Source: Lachnospiraceae bacterium XBB2008
GTDB taxonomy: Bacteria; Bacillota; Clostridia; Lachnospirales; Lachnospiraceae
DNA length: 64,000 nucleotides
Reading direction: 5' to 3'
NCBI GenBank assembly: GCA_900102235.1
Contig: FMVL01000012.1
Coordinates: 1 to 64,000, forward strand
The notes under the pieces were generated by a model. That model searched no databases and was not told where the DNA came from. It saw only the letters and a list, made by a program, of their open reading frames with translations. Below, piece by piece: positions 8,308-16,642 of the stretch (the stretch's first letter is position 1; the number at the start of each line of letters is the position of its first letter). The translations under genes were made by a program, and so were the position numbers.

Positions 8308-9738
8308 ATGGGGAAAACACTTAAGGACATTCAGAAACTGATCAAGGATCAGGGGATCGCCATGGTGGATTTCAAACTGACCGACATTGACGGCAGGTGG
8401 AGACACTTAAGCATCCCGGCAGAGCGCCTGACAGAGAGCACGATGGAGCACGGTATCGGATTCGACGGTTCGAACTATGGCTATGCACCCATCGAGAACA
8501 GTGACATGGTATTCATTCCGGTTCTCGATTCGGCAGTCATCGACAGATATTCGGAGGTTCCCACACTCTCCATGATAGGTGATGTTCGCGTCATCGATCT
8601 GCCGAAGAACAGACCTTTTGACCAGTATCCGAGAAACGTCGCCATCCGCGCTCTTGAATATATGAAGGAGATCGGCGTGGCAGATCAGATGGTCATCGGA
8701 CCCGAGTATGAGTTCTATCTCTTCGACGAGGTCAGCTACAATACCGATTACTATGATATGTTCACATCTATACATACATCCCAGGCGGCATACGCATCCG
8801 GCAGACCCGACAACAACAACGGCTATCAGGTGATGCCCGGTGCCGGATATCATAATTCTCTCCCTACCGATATCCGTAATGACATCCGCAGCCGTATGTG
8901 CATGGTCATGAAGGAATGGGGAGTTGATGTTAAGTATCATCATCCCGAAGTCGGCGGCAGCGGACAGATGGAGATCGAGGTTGAGCTCGGCGATATGCTT
9001 AAGCTCGCGGATGATACGATGTCAGCGAAATACGTCATTAAGAACGAGGCTGCAGCAGAAGGCATAACCGCAACATTCATGCCCAAGCCCCTCGCAGCGG
9101 AAGCAGGCAGCGGCATGCATGTACATATGCTTCTGTTCAAGGAAGGCAAGCCCGTCTTCTATGATAAGAAGGGATATGCACAGCTCAGCAAGGAAGCACA
9201 CTGGTTCATGGGCGGACTTCTTTCCCATGCCCGTTCACTGTGTGCGATCACGAATCCTTCCACCAACTCCTATAAGAGACTGGTTCCCGGATTCGAAGCA
9301 CCCGTTACCATCGGATATGCGATGAGTAACAGAAGTGCCGTTATCCGTATCCCGGCTTATGCCAAGACTCCCGAGACCAAGAGATTCGAGCTTCGTAACC
9401 CCGATGCCACCTGCAATCCCTACTATGCATACGCAGCTATCCTGATGGCAGGTCTTGACGGTATCAAGAAGAAGATCGATCCCGAGAAGATGGGATGGGG
9501 ACCTTACGACTTTAACCTCTACACCCTTTCCGAGGAGGAAAAAGCAAAACTTACCGGCCTTCCCGCAACCCTCGAAGAAGCGCTTAAGGAACTCGAGGCA
9601 GATCATGATTATCTGACCGCAGGCGGTGTATTCCCCGAGAGACTCTTAGAGCAGCTGATCGCGCGTGAACGCGCATCTGCATCCAAGATCTCCAAGCTCC
9701 CTCATCCGATGGAGTTTGCGATGTATTACGATCTGTAA
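8308..9738 (+). CDS. glnA: Glutamine synthetase, type I
   Basis: A 476-residue GlnA catalysing ATP-dependent amidation of glutamate with ammonia in the cytoplasm. Visible signatures are the N-terminal beta-grasp (DFKLTDIDGRWRHLSIP), IGFDGSNYGY, the metal-ligand segment GPEYEFYLF, GSGMHVHMLLF, the flap and substrate region STNSYKRLVPGFEAPV, the phosphate-binding NRSAVIRIP and ELRNPDATCNPYYAYAAILMAG. Length fits the dodecameric type I family. The ribosome site is AGGAGGA. It stands alone between the ABC exporter and tRNA-Cys; I see no GlnR box or other regulator nearby. Confidence 0.97.
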   Translation: MGKTLKDIQKLIKDQGIAMVDFKLTDIDGRWRHLSIPAERLTESTMEHGIGFDGSNYGYAPIENSDMVFIPVLDSAVIDRYSEVPTLSMIGDVRVIDLPKNRPFDQYPRNVAIRALEYMKEIGVADQMVIGPEYEFYLFDEVSYNTDYYDMFTSIHTSQAAYASGRPDNNNGYQVMPGAGYHNSLPTDIRNDIRSRMCMVMKEWGVDVKYHHPEVGGSGQMEIEVELGDMLKLADDTMSAKYVIKNEAAAEGITATFMPKPLAAEAGSGMHVHMLLFKEGKPVFYDKKGYAQLSKEAHWFMGGLLSHARSLCAITNPSTNSYKRLVPGFEAPVTIGYAMSNRSAVIRIPAYAKTPETKRFELRNPDATCNPYYAYAAILMAGLDGIKKKIDPEKMGWGPYDFNLYTLSEEEKAKLTGLPATLEEALKELEADHDYLTAGGVFPERLLEQLIARERASASKISKLPHPMEFAMYYDL

Positions 9739-9764
9739 TTTTTGATTGATTTTTCGTGATTATT

Positions 9765-9839
9765 CATATATACTACTGTTTGTGTCTGTGGAAACCGCGG
9801 TGTTTTGTCATCCGGTCAGGACACAACAGTATATATATG
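9765..9839. repeat. Long imperfect inverted repeat upstream of tRNA-Cys
   Basis: Arms at 9765-9786 (CATATATACTACTGTTTGTG..) and 9819-9839 (..CACAACAGTATATATATG) pair over about 18 bases with small bulges. The right arm contains the TATATA that could serve as a -10 for the tRNA, with TTGTCA at 9805-9810 as a loosely spaced -35. It could form a hairpin ending the glnA transcript, although no T-run follows. Confidence 0.5.
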
Positions 9840-9843
9840 ATAT

Positions 9844-9914
9844 GGTGCTGTAGCCAAGTGGTAAGGCGTGGGACTGCAACTCCCTGATCATCGGTTCAAA
9901 TCCGTTCAGCACCT
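9844..9914 (+). tRNA. tRNA-Cys (GCA)
   Basis: The acceptor stem GGTGCTG (9844-9850) pairs with CAGCACC (9907-9913). The D-arm has AGCCAAGTGGTAAGGC, the anticodon loop CTGCAAC gives anticodon GCA, and the T-arm contains GGTTCAAATCC. The discriminator base is T (9914), as is normal for tRNA-Cys. CCA is not encoded. Confidence 0.96.
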
Positions 9915-9924
9915 CTTACGGAAT

Positions 9925-9954
9925 GCCCCAAACTTTAAGGTTTGGGGCGTTTTT
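9925..9954 (+). terminator. Intrinsic terminator after tRNA-Cys
   Basis: GCCCCAAAC (9925-9933) and GTTTGGGGC (9940-9948) form a perfect 9-bp stem with a 6-base loop, followed by GTTTTTC. Confidence 0.9.
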
Positions 9955-10025
9955 CATTTGAGGTGGTTAATGCGGGCAGGCAATATGGTACAATAAGGTA
10001 AATAACATAAAGGAGGATGACAGCC

Positions 10026-11492
10026 ATGTTAAAAGATTACAAAAAATCCGAACGGCCCTCAGATGAGGAAGTTGAAAAACGACTTGACGCATTAAGAGCC
10101 GCTCTTTCCACCAAACAGACTCTTATCAAAGAGCATAAGCTTCCGGTTCTGGTGATCCTTGAAGGCTGGGGTGCTGCGGGAAAAGGAAGTGTGCTCGGTA
10201 AAGTCATCCGCAATATAGATCCCAGGTTTTTCAAGGTTGCGACCATGGGCGAGAAGACAGAGGATGACTTACGCAAGCCATTCCTTTACAGACATTTTGT
10301 CAAGATTCCCGAAGCAGGGAAATACCAGTTTCTGGACGGAAGCTGGATGGAGGAAGTTACCGGCGAATATCTGAGCGGTAAACTTTCAGATAATGAGTAT
10401 CTAAGCCGTATGGCGAGCATTAGGAATTTCGAGAGACAGCTCACCGATAACGGATATCTGGTCCTTAAGTTCTTTTTCCATATCGATAAAAAAGAACAGA
10501 AAAAGCGAATAGAGAAGCTTACGGAAGACAAGAATACAAAGTGGAGAGTCAGTGAGTTTGATACGTGGCAGAATAAGCATTATGAAAAATGCATGGACGT
10601 ATATGAAGAGTATCTTTCACAGACCAATCAGTCACAGGCGCCATGGTACATCATCGATGCCAAAGACAAAAAATGGGCGCAGGTCCAGCTGCTTGATATT
10701 CTCGTGAACGGGATCGATACCGCTCTTTCACGCGGAGCACAGGCAGTTCCCATTCTTCAGAATGTATTTCCTCTAAGAAAGACACCGAAACTGTCGGAGA
10801 TCCCGCTTGATAAGGCAGTACCGGATGATGAATACAAAGAAGAACTGGACAGGCTTCAGAAGAAACTTGCCAGGCTTCACAATGAACTCTATCGCAAGAA
10901 GGTTCCTGTCATCATCGCATACGAGGGATGGGATGCGGCCGGAAAAGGCGGGAATATCAAGAGGATCACCGGAGCTCTTGATCCCAGAGGATTTGAGGTG
11001 CACCCGATTGCCAGCCCTGAACCTCATGAGAAGGCAAGACATTATCTGTGGAGATTCTGGACCAGACTTCCCCGCACCGGTCATATAGCGATCTTTGACC
11101 GTACATGGTACGGGAGAGTTATGGTTGAGCGCCTCGAAGGCTTCTGCAGCGAAAACGACTGGCAGAGAGCCTATAATGAGATCAATGAATTTGAGAAAGA
11201 ACTTACTGACTGGGGTGCCGTGGTGATCAAGTTCTGGGTTCAGATTGATAAGGATACCCAGCTGAAGCGTTTCACCGACCGTCAGAACACTCCCGAGAAA
11301 CAATGGAAGATCACGGATGAGGATTGGAGAAATCGCGAGAAATGGGATCAGTATGAAGTTGCGGTAGATGAGATGCTTCAGAAGACAAATACCACCAACG
11401 CTCCCTGGTATGTCCTTGAGTCAAATGACAAGAACTATGCGCGGATCAAAGCATTAAAGATCGTCATAGAAGAGATTGAAAAGAAACTGTAA
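10026..11492 (+). CDS. Two-domain polyphosphate kinase 2 (polyphosphate:AMP phosphotransferase type)
   Basis: A 488-residue PPK2 family protein with two tandem P-loop kinase domains. Both carry a Walker A (EGWGAAGKGS and EGWDAAGKGG). In the C-terminal domain the DRxWYxR lid/catalytic motif is intact (FDRTWYGRVMVER); in the N-terminal domain the same place reads LDGSWMEE, so that half looks degenerate. This two-domain build is typical of class II PPK2, which makes ADP from AMP and polyphosphate, but the exact nucleotide cannot be read from sequence. The start at 10026 follows AAGGAGG; an ATG at 10017 overlaps it. The gene is monocistronic with its own terminator. Confidence 0.9.
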   Translation: MLKDYKKSERPSDEEVEKRLDALRAALSTKQTLIKEHKLPVLVILEGWGAAGKGSVLGKVIRNIDPRFFKVATMGEKTEDDLRKPFLYRHFVKIPEAGKYQFLDGSWMEEVTGEYLSGKLSDNEYLSRMASIRNFERQLTDNGYLVLKFFFHIDKKEQKKRIEKLTEDKNTKWRVSEFDTWQNKHYEKCMDVYEEYLSQTNQSQAPWYIIDAKDKKWAQVQLLDILVNGIDTALSRGAQAVPILQNVFPLRKTPKLSEIPLDKAVPDDEYKEELDRLQKKLARLHNELYRKKVPVIIAYEGWDAAGKGGNIKRITGALDPRGFEVHPIASPEPHEKARHYLWRFWTRLPRTGHIAIFDRTWYGRVMVERLEGFCSENDWQRAYNEINEFEKELTDWGAVVIKFWVQIDKDTQLKRFTDRQNTPEKQWKITDEDWRNREKWDQYEVAVDEMLQKTNTTNAPWYVLESNDKNYARIKALKIVIEEIEKKL

Positions 11493-11506
11493 TGTTAGTT
11501 TCGAAA

Positions 11507-11538
11507 CGCCCCAAACCTTATGGCTTGGGGTGTTTTTT
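11507..11538 (+). terminator. Intrinsic terminator after PPK2
   Basis: CGCCCCAA (11507-11514) pairs with TTGGGGTG (11525-11532) with an inner CC/GG pair, followed by six T residues. Confidence 0.85.
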
Positions 11539-11575
11539 ATCCTCACTGCCGTTCACATCATTTTTTTGGCGATTC

Positions 11576-11591
11576 ACAACATGAATGTTGT
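11576..11591. repeat. Perfect inverted repeat overlapping a promoter
   Basis: ACAACAT-GA-ATGTTGT is a perfect 7-bp inverted repeat that touches the -35 box at 11588. It could be an operator for the downstream DUF6033-like gene; no regulator is identified. Confidence 0.45.
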
Positions 11592-11616
11592 CAATTGTCT
11601 GACAATTTGTTATGAT
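11588..11616 (+). promoter_or_regulatory. Sigma-A type promoter for the DUF6033-like gene
   Basis: TTGTCA (11588-11593), a 17-base spacer and TATGAT (11611-11616). The hexamers and spacing are close to ideal and the start codon lies 66 bases downstream. Confidence 0.75.
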
Positions 11617-11681
11617 TAAAATCCAAATAGTAACGAAACGGATTTCGAAAAGCGGTTGACTTCATTCACGGAGGAATGACT

Positions 11682-12410
11682 ATGACAGGAACTATTAATT
11701 CAATTTACCCATCTTTTGGGGACTACTCCCTGTCAAGGGAGCGGTACGGCGGTACTTCGATCGGGAGTAGCGCACAATCACTTGTGAAAAAAAGTGAATA
11801 TCAGAGCAGTGTACAAGCAGGACAATCTTTAGGAGAGAGCAGACTGTCTGCCAAGGCTCGATCGTATCTTGAGACTCTCCGGAGTCAGTTTGGAGATTAC
11901 GATATCTTTGCTGCTGATCCGGATGACGATCAAAAGAAACTGCTGAATTCCGGTGACAAGGAGTTTTCGGTAGTCTTTTCCGGTGAGGAACTGGAGAAGA
12001 TGGCGGATGATCCTGAGTATGCAAAAGAACAGATCAACAAGATGCAAAGAATGGTTGAGATGTCAAAACGGATCTGCGAACAGAATGGTTTTTTGTCTGA
12101 GTTCGAACAAACAGTAGGAGAAAAAGGAGATATCCTGAAATCTCTTACCATATCCACCGATAAAGACGGAAACCTTCAGTTTTTTGCTGAACTGGAAAAA
12201 CTGAGCGAGAAACAGCGGGAAAGAATTGAAGAAAACCGGGAGAAGAAACAGGCAGAGAAGAAGGATGAAGATGACAAAGAGGTTGTTAAATCAACAACGC
12301 TGCAGGCTTCTTCTGAAGAAGAACTGATCAAAAAGTTTAAGGAACTGGATTGGAACTCTATTCCTGAGAAAGAACAGGAAACGAAGCCGGTCATTGAGTA
12401 TCGGGTATAG
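11682..12410 (+). CDS. DUF6033-like protein
   Basis: 242 residues from the ATG at 11682, which is six bases past GGAGGA; an ATG at 11676 abuts that site. The N-terminal 50 residues are polar and low complexity with no signal peptide. The conserved block LSAKARSYLETLRSQFGDYDIFAAD matches what I recall of DUF6033, a family common in Lachnospiraceae. The C-terminal third is a charged coiled coil ending EKEQETKPVIEYRV. The next gene follows after 20 bases with its own AGGAGGT site, so they are probably one unit. Function is unknown; the FliD-like gene further on suggests an extracellular-appendage context, which is an inference. Confidence 0.75.
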   Translation: MTGTINSIYPSFGDYSLSRERYGGTSIGSSAQSLVKKSEYQSSVQAGQSLGESRLSAKARSYLETLRSQFGDYDIFAADPDDDQKKLLNSGDKEFSVVFSGEELEKMADDPEYAKEQINKMQRMVEMSKRICEQNGFLSEFEQTVGEKGDILKSLTISTDKDGNLQFFAELEKLSEKQRERIEENREKKQAEKKDEDDKEVVKSTTLQASSEEELIKKFKELDWNSIPEKEQETKPVIEYRV

Positions 12411-12430
12411 TTTCGGAAGGAGGTTGTGAT

Positions 12431-13390
12431 ATGAGAATAAATGATACACAGCAAACTCCCGGGATGACAGGCCAAAACTATATACTCTCCGGAACCGGGA
12501 AAAACGGTGAAAACAAAAATGCCGGATCGATCAATGCGTCCGGGTTGGCTGACGTGTTAGATCCTGTTGGCGCAAAACTCGGAAAAGCAAGGCAGCAGGC
12601 CATGAAGTTCATTCGTGATGCTCTGGCCGGGGAACTGAGTATCGATGATGATATGAGATCCCGCAATGATCATATCGGGGAACTCGGCAGGACTATAAAC
12701 AAGACCGAAAAAGCGATCAGGGACATCGATACTGAAGTAAACGGGCTTCGTGAGCAATATGGTGTAGATCCGGATTCCCGGGAGGAAAAAGACCTTCAGT
12801 TCCTGGTGAATGCAGAACGGGCAAGAGCAAAGTCCCCTGATGGGAAACTTGACGAAAAAGTTCAGGAAAAGGTTGATCAGATTAAAGGTGATCTGACTGA
12901 ATATCAGGAACGGGCGCTTCCGCTTCTGCTGGAAAAGGATGTCCATTCGGAGACGCTAAATAAGGCGAAGACAGATATCCGCATAGAAAACATGACTGTT
13001 CGCGATATGTCGGTTGAGCGCCTGAAGACCGATCCCATGGGTGAAGCATGGGACAACGCTGATGCGGTCATGGAAGCTGCCGGCAAGGAAGTCGTGGGTA
13101 TGGTCGTAAATGATGCCATGGATCATATCGATGAGGAACTTGAAGAGAAGCGCGAAGAGGCAGAAAAAGCAGAGGAAGAGAAGGAAAAACTCGAAGAACG
13201 TATCGACGCTGCCAAAGAGAAAAAAGAGGAACAGGAAGAACTCACCGAAGAGATCCTCGATGCAGTGGGGAAGATGTCGATCAAGGATCTGGATATGTCA
13301 GATCCCGAAAGTGAGATCAACAAGCTCATGAGTAAACTCAAACTCATAGAGTATGATGTCAAGGGAGCGGTCGTTGACGAAGAGGTATGA
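12431..13390 (+). CDS. Coiled-coil protein, unknown function
   Basis: A 319-residue acidic, highly charged protein with no signal peptide or membrane segment. Residues 1-40 are polar and glycine/asparagine rich. Residues 45-125 form one helical region (KLGKARQQAMKFIRDALAGELS, then repeated charged heptads). Residues 225-285 are a long Glu/Lys coiled coil. I do not recognise the family. It follows the DUF6033-like gene by 20 bases and is probably cotranscribed with it. The protein looks structural or scaffold-like; nothing enzymatic is visible. Confidence 0.75.
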   Translation: MRINDTQQTPGMTGQNYILSGTGKNGENKNAGSINASGLADVLDPVGAKLGKARQQAMKFIRDALAGELSIDDDMRSRNDHIGELGRTINKTEKAIRDIDTEVNGLREQYGVDPDSREEKDLQFLVNAERARAKSPDGKLDEKVQEKVDQIKGDLTEYQERALPLLLEKDVHSETLNKAKTDIRIENMTVRDMSVERLKTDPMGEAWDNADAVMEAAGKEVVGMVVNDAMDHIDEELEEKREEAEKAEEEKEKLEERIDAAKEKKEEQEELTEEILDAVGKMSIKDLDMSDPESEINKLMSKLKLIEYDVKGAVVDEEV

Positions 13391-13428
13391 CTGTCAGCTA
13401 TGATGTGTTGTACGCATTTATCATAAGC

Positions 13429-13461
13429 AGCACCCGGTTTGCGAACATGCGACCGGGTGCT
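13429..13461 (+). terminator. Hairpin between the coiled-coil gene and the LytTR regulator
   Basis: AGCACCCGGT (13429-13438) and ACCGGGTGCT (13452-13461) form a perfect 10-bp stem with a 13-base loop. No proper T-run follows, so termination may be partial or the hairpin may act as an attenuator. Confidence 0.5.
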
Positions 13462-13495
13462 GAAGTATTTCACAGCGGGGTTTTGGAGTGCGATC

Positions 13496-14227
13496 ATGAA
13501 GCTTGCGATATGTGATGATGAAAGGGATATAAGGAATTATATAGAAAAGTGCGCCCGGGAGATCTTTTCGGATCTTGAGATCGAACAATTTCCGGATACA
13601 AGAGACATCCTTAAGTCCGGCTTTGATGCGGATATCCTGTTTCTTGATATCCAGATGCCCGGAGTTGACGGAATGAGGGCCGCACGGATACTTAGGACCA
13701 CTGGATCCGATACGGCCATAGTTTTCGTGACTGCAGTGGAAGAACTGGTCTTTCAGGCATTTGATGTAGATGCGGTACAGTATATCGTTAAGCCGTTTGA
13801 TAAGAGCAGATTGCAGGATGCGATCAGAAAAGCCGTAACAGCGGCCAAAGAGCGGGAAACCATCAAAAACATCCTGGCCTCGGATGAAGACGATCCCAGA
13901 TTCTTTGTTGTAAAAAGCGGAGGCGCCAATACGAGGGTCATCCTGTCTGAGATAGCCTATGCGGAGGTTTTTGACCGGAGGGTTGTTCTTCATATGCATG
14001 ATAAAGAATGCATAGAGTACTACGGAAGAATGACCGAACTCGAACAGGTTGCCGGAAATGACTTTTTCAGGGTCCACAGGGCTTATCTGGTGAATCTGAA
14101 GCATGTGAGTTCATATGACAGCAGATATGTCTGCGTCCTCGGAAATGTGATACCGGTAGCCAGAGGCAAGTATCCGGAGCTGGTTAAGGCGTATATGTCA
14201 TATTACACAAGACAGGAGAAACTATGA
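13496..14227 (+). CDS. LytTR family response regulator
   Basis: 243 residues starting at the ATG at 13496; an in-frame ATG at 13439 has no ribosome site and would add residues unlike any receiver. Residues 1-120 are a CheY-like receiver with acidic pocket D7-D8 and phospho-acceptor D51 (LFLDIQMPGVDG), ending in KPFD. Residues 140-240 are a LytTR DNA-binding domain (YAEVFDRRVVLHM...FFRVHRAYLVNLKHV). Such regulators act with GHKL sensor kinases, here encoded next with a 4-base overlap. No AgrD-like peptide or AgrB gene is seen nearby. Confidence 0.92.
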   Translation: MKLAICDDERDIRNYIEKCAREIFSDLEIEQFPDTRDILKSGFDADILFLDIQMPGVDGMRAARILRTTGSDTAIVFVTAVEELVFQAFDVDAVQYIVKPFDKSRLQDAIRKAVTAAKERETIKNILASDEDDPRFFVVKSGGANTRVILSEIAYAEVFDRRVVLHMHDKECIEYYGRMTELEQVAGNDFFRVHRAYLVNLKHVSSYDSRYVCVLGNVIPVARGKYPELVKAYMSYYTRQEKL

Positions 14228-15621
14228 TCGAAAACATCTCGCCCGATTTCTTTGATAACTTCATGGCCGTGGTCCTTGAGATATTCTTTGCGGCTACAGC
14301 CGTTCTGTATTGCTATTGGATAACTCCTTTTGTGATGAAGAAAAGGGCCGTATATGCTGCTGCCGGTCTGTACTGGCTGATCGGACTGATCGGAAGATAT
14401 GCGGATGCTCCGAAATGGGCCGGCATGCTGATGTCCGTAGCCGGACTTATGGTGCCTTGCATGGTGCTTTATTTTCTGGATGAGCGTCGTAATCTTTTGC
14501 AGAAGATATTCCTGTGTTCGGTTTTCTCGCTTATCTGGTGGACCATGCTGGAAATGATGTCGGAATTAGGTTTCTATGAGAGAGATATAGCTCTTTCCCA
14601 TGAAGCGTATCTGACCAGCGTGACCGCTGCCGTGATCGAATTCGTTGTATATAACGTGCTTTTTTACAGCATCGCTACAGCGATATTGTTCTTTTCTTTC
14701 AGACTCGTTCACAGGACATATAAAAGAAAGCATGAAGAGCTGACATGGAGAGAGTTCATCATGCTTCTTGCTCCCACCGCGTCTCTTCTGGTAGTCAAGC
14801 CGATCATCCGCTCATACTTTTTTCTGTGGATGGACGGGATCAAGAACGGTAGCATTGAGGAGAATATCCCCGGAGATCCGTTCCGTATCATCTTCTGCTT
14901 ACTGTCATATGCTTCGATCCTGGTCATCATAATCTTTTATCAGCAGATCAAGGACAAACAGGAAGAAGAATACTCGATCAGAGAACTCGAAAGACAGACT
15001 GAAGATATGCACCGGCATATGGAGCAGATCGAAGAAACATACGAGACGATGCGTGCCATGCGCCATGATATGGGGAATCACATGGCAGTCATACAGGGGT
15101 TGATAGAGAACGGAGACAGAGAAGCTGCGACAGAATATATAGGCGCCTGGAAGAAAAACTTTGACAACCTGAACAATTCGGTCAGAACGGGAAATCCTTT
15201 TACCGATGCTGCCATATCCGGATTTGCGGACAGATTCACTGAAGCGGGTATTGACTTCGAACAGTCCTTTATATACCCGGAGCAGACAAGGATCGATCCT
15301 TTCGATATGTGTGTAGTGCTGTCCAATGCCCTTCAGAATGCGTACGAAGCGTCGGTGAGTATCGAAGAAGGATCCGTTTCACTGACATCTGTAGTAAGAG
15401 GCAGCACATTTATCCTGAACGTAAAGAACCGCATCAACATCAGGCTGTCTGACTTCACCGAAGAAGGCATTCCGTATTCTTCCAAAAAGGAGGACGGACA
15501 TGGATACGGCCTTAAAAATATCCGGAATATCGCGCACAGGTATAATGGCGAGATCGAGATCCGGCAGGATGAGACGGACCACGGACCTGAGTTTATCCTG
15601 AACGTGATGATGATAGGATAA
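14224..15621 (+). CDS. GHKL sensor histidine kinase (AgrC/ComD type)
   Basis: 465 residues. Six to seven hydrophobic segments occupy residues 10-240, followed by a coiled linker and the HPK10-type phosphorylation motif MRHDMGNHMAVIQGL with H281. The ATPase domain shows the N box (NALQNAYEAS) and G box (DGHGYGLKNI). The kinase should autophosphorylate and pass phosphate to D51 of the LytTR regulator whose gene overlaps it by 4 bases. Kinases of this build often sense peptides, but no peptide gene is visible here, so the signal is unknown. Confidence 0.9.
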   Translation: MIENISPDFFDNFMAVVLEIFFAATAVLYCYWITPFVMKKRAVYAAAGLYWLIGLIGRYADAPKWAGMLMSVAGLMVPCMVLYFLDERRNLLQKIFLCSVFSLIWWTMLEMMSELGFYERDIALSHEAYLTSVTAAVIEFVVYNVLFYSIATAILFFSFRLVHRTYKRKHEELTWREFIMLLAPTASLLVVKPIIRSYFFLWMDGIKNGSIEENIPGDPFRIIFCLLSYASILVIIIFYQQIKDKQEEEYSIRELERQTEDMHRHMEQIEETYETMRAMRHDMGNHMAVIQGLIENGDREAATEYIGAWKKNFDNLNNSVRTGNPFTDAAISGFADRFTEAGIDFEQSFIYPEQTRIDPFDMCVVLSNALQNAYEASVSIEEGSVSLTSVVRGSTFILNVKNRINIRLSDFTEEGIPYSSKKEDGHGYGLKNIRNIAHRYNGEIEIRQDETDHGPEFILNVMMIG

Positions 15622-15762
15622 GATCGTTTTACATCAATATATATGCGGTTCACGGCATATCGCTTGTATATTCATCTCAACATCCGATACTGAAGATAGA
15701 GGCGCAGGAGCGCATGAATAAGCGCTGCGATCTCAAATATCAGCGTAAAGGAGGTGAAGGCG

Positions 15763-16482
15763 ATGATCAGGTTAAGTAACTACAGTAATATCTTTGGGAA
15801 TACCAATTCGATCTACAACAGTCTGGCTCAGCTTAACAGTGTGAGGAGAGGTACATACGGTAAGGCTCTTAAAGCGTACTATGCAAAGGAAAACATCTCT
15901 TCTGCATCGAAGAGTTCTTCAGGTTCGAAGAGCAATCGATATAAGTATTCGTCATACTCGGCAGATTCAGGTCTTAATGAGATTCAGACACAGTCCGCAA
16001 AACTGACGGAATCTGCTGCCAAACTGACTGACAACTCCAAGAAGGGTCTTTTTGCCGATAAGGATAATTATGATGCGAATGCAGCATATAAAGCAGTCAG
16101 CGAGTTTGTTTCGGATTATAACGATACGCTCAGTGCGGTAAACAAGACAACGAACACCACCGTGACAAATGCTGCCAAGAACATGACCAGAATGACAGGG
16201 ATCATGAGTAACAGCCTGTCAAAGGTCGGTGTGACCGTTGGCAAAGACGGACGATTATCCGTAGATGAAGAAACTTTTAAAAATTCGGATATGGATAAGG
16301 TCAGATCCGTGTTCGGTTCGAGCGGATCATTTGCGAGGTCAGTCAGTTCGTATTCCACCAGACTCGGAAATGCCGCTAAAACACAAAGCCTGCAGACAGC
16401 GAACAATACCGGAACATACGGCAGATACGGCACGTATAACAATAACTATTACGGAACCGGCAACTATAACTGGTGGTTTTAA
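15763..16482 (+). CDS. FliD C-terminal-like protein
   Basis: 239 residues from the ATG at 15763 after AAAGGAGG. The centre reads YNDTLSAVNKTTNTTVTNAAKN, then MSNSLSKVGVTVGKDGRLSVDEETFKN and VRSVFGSSGSF, closely resembling the end of flagellar cap protein FliD, where a GITTxxDGxLxxDxxKF motif is typical. It is half the length of FliD and has no signal peptide. The N-terminus is rich in S, K and Y and the tail is rich in N, Y and G, ending WWF. No flagellar export genes are in the window, so the role is open; it may be a secreted structural protein using a flagellar-type fold. Confidence 0.65.
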   Translation: MIRLSNYSNIFGNTNSIYNSLAQLNSVRRGTYGKALKAYYAKENISSASKSSSGSKSNRYKYSSYSADSGLNEIQTQSAKLTESAAKLTDNSKKGLFADKDNYDANAAYKAVSEFVSDYNDTLSAVNKTTNTTVTNAAKNMTRMTGIMSNSLSKVGVTVGKDGRLSVDEETFKNSDMDKVRSVFGSSGSFARSVSSYSTRLGNAAKTQSLQTANNTGTYGRYGTYNNNYYGTGNYNWWF

Positions 16483-16514
16483 TGCCCAAACCTGTCTCAT
16501 CATGAACTGCAAAT

Positions 16515-16546
16515 AAAACCCGAATCCGAGGCGATTCGGGTTTTTT
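16515..16546 (+). terminator. Intrinsic terminator after the FliD-like gene
   Basis: CCCGAATC (16519-16526) and GATTCGGG (16533-16540) with flanking AAAA/TTTT give a 12-bp stem, a 6-base loop and a T-run. Confidence 0.93.
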
Positions 16547-16642
16547 GTATCCGGAAGGCCCAGATATGATATGATATTTTCGTACATAAGACCAGCTTTG
16601 GCGACGAAAACCTTATAATATCTATGTGGGAGGAAATCATAA

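Noticed and set aside
5597-9738. Recent horizontal transfer of the exporter block
   Set aside because: Base composition and codon choice look like the neighbours and no mobile markers flank it.
13391-13495. An AgrD-like peptide gene beside the LytTR/GHKL pair
   Set aside because: The interval holds a hairpin and no short frame with a leader and ribosome site.
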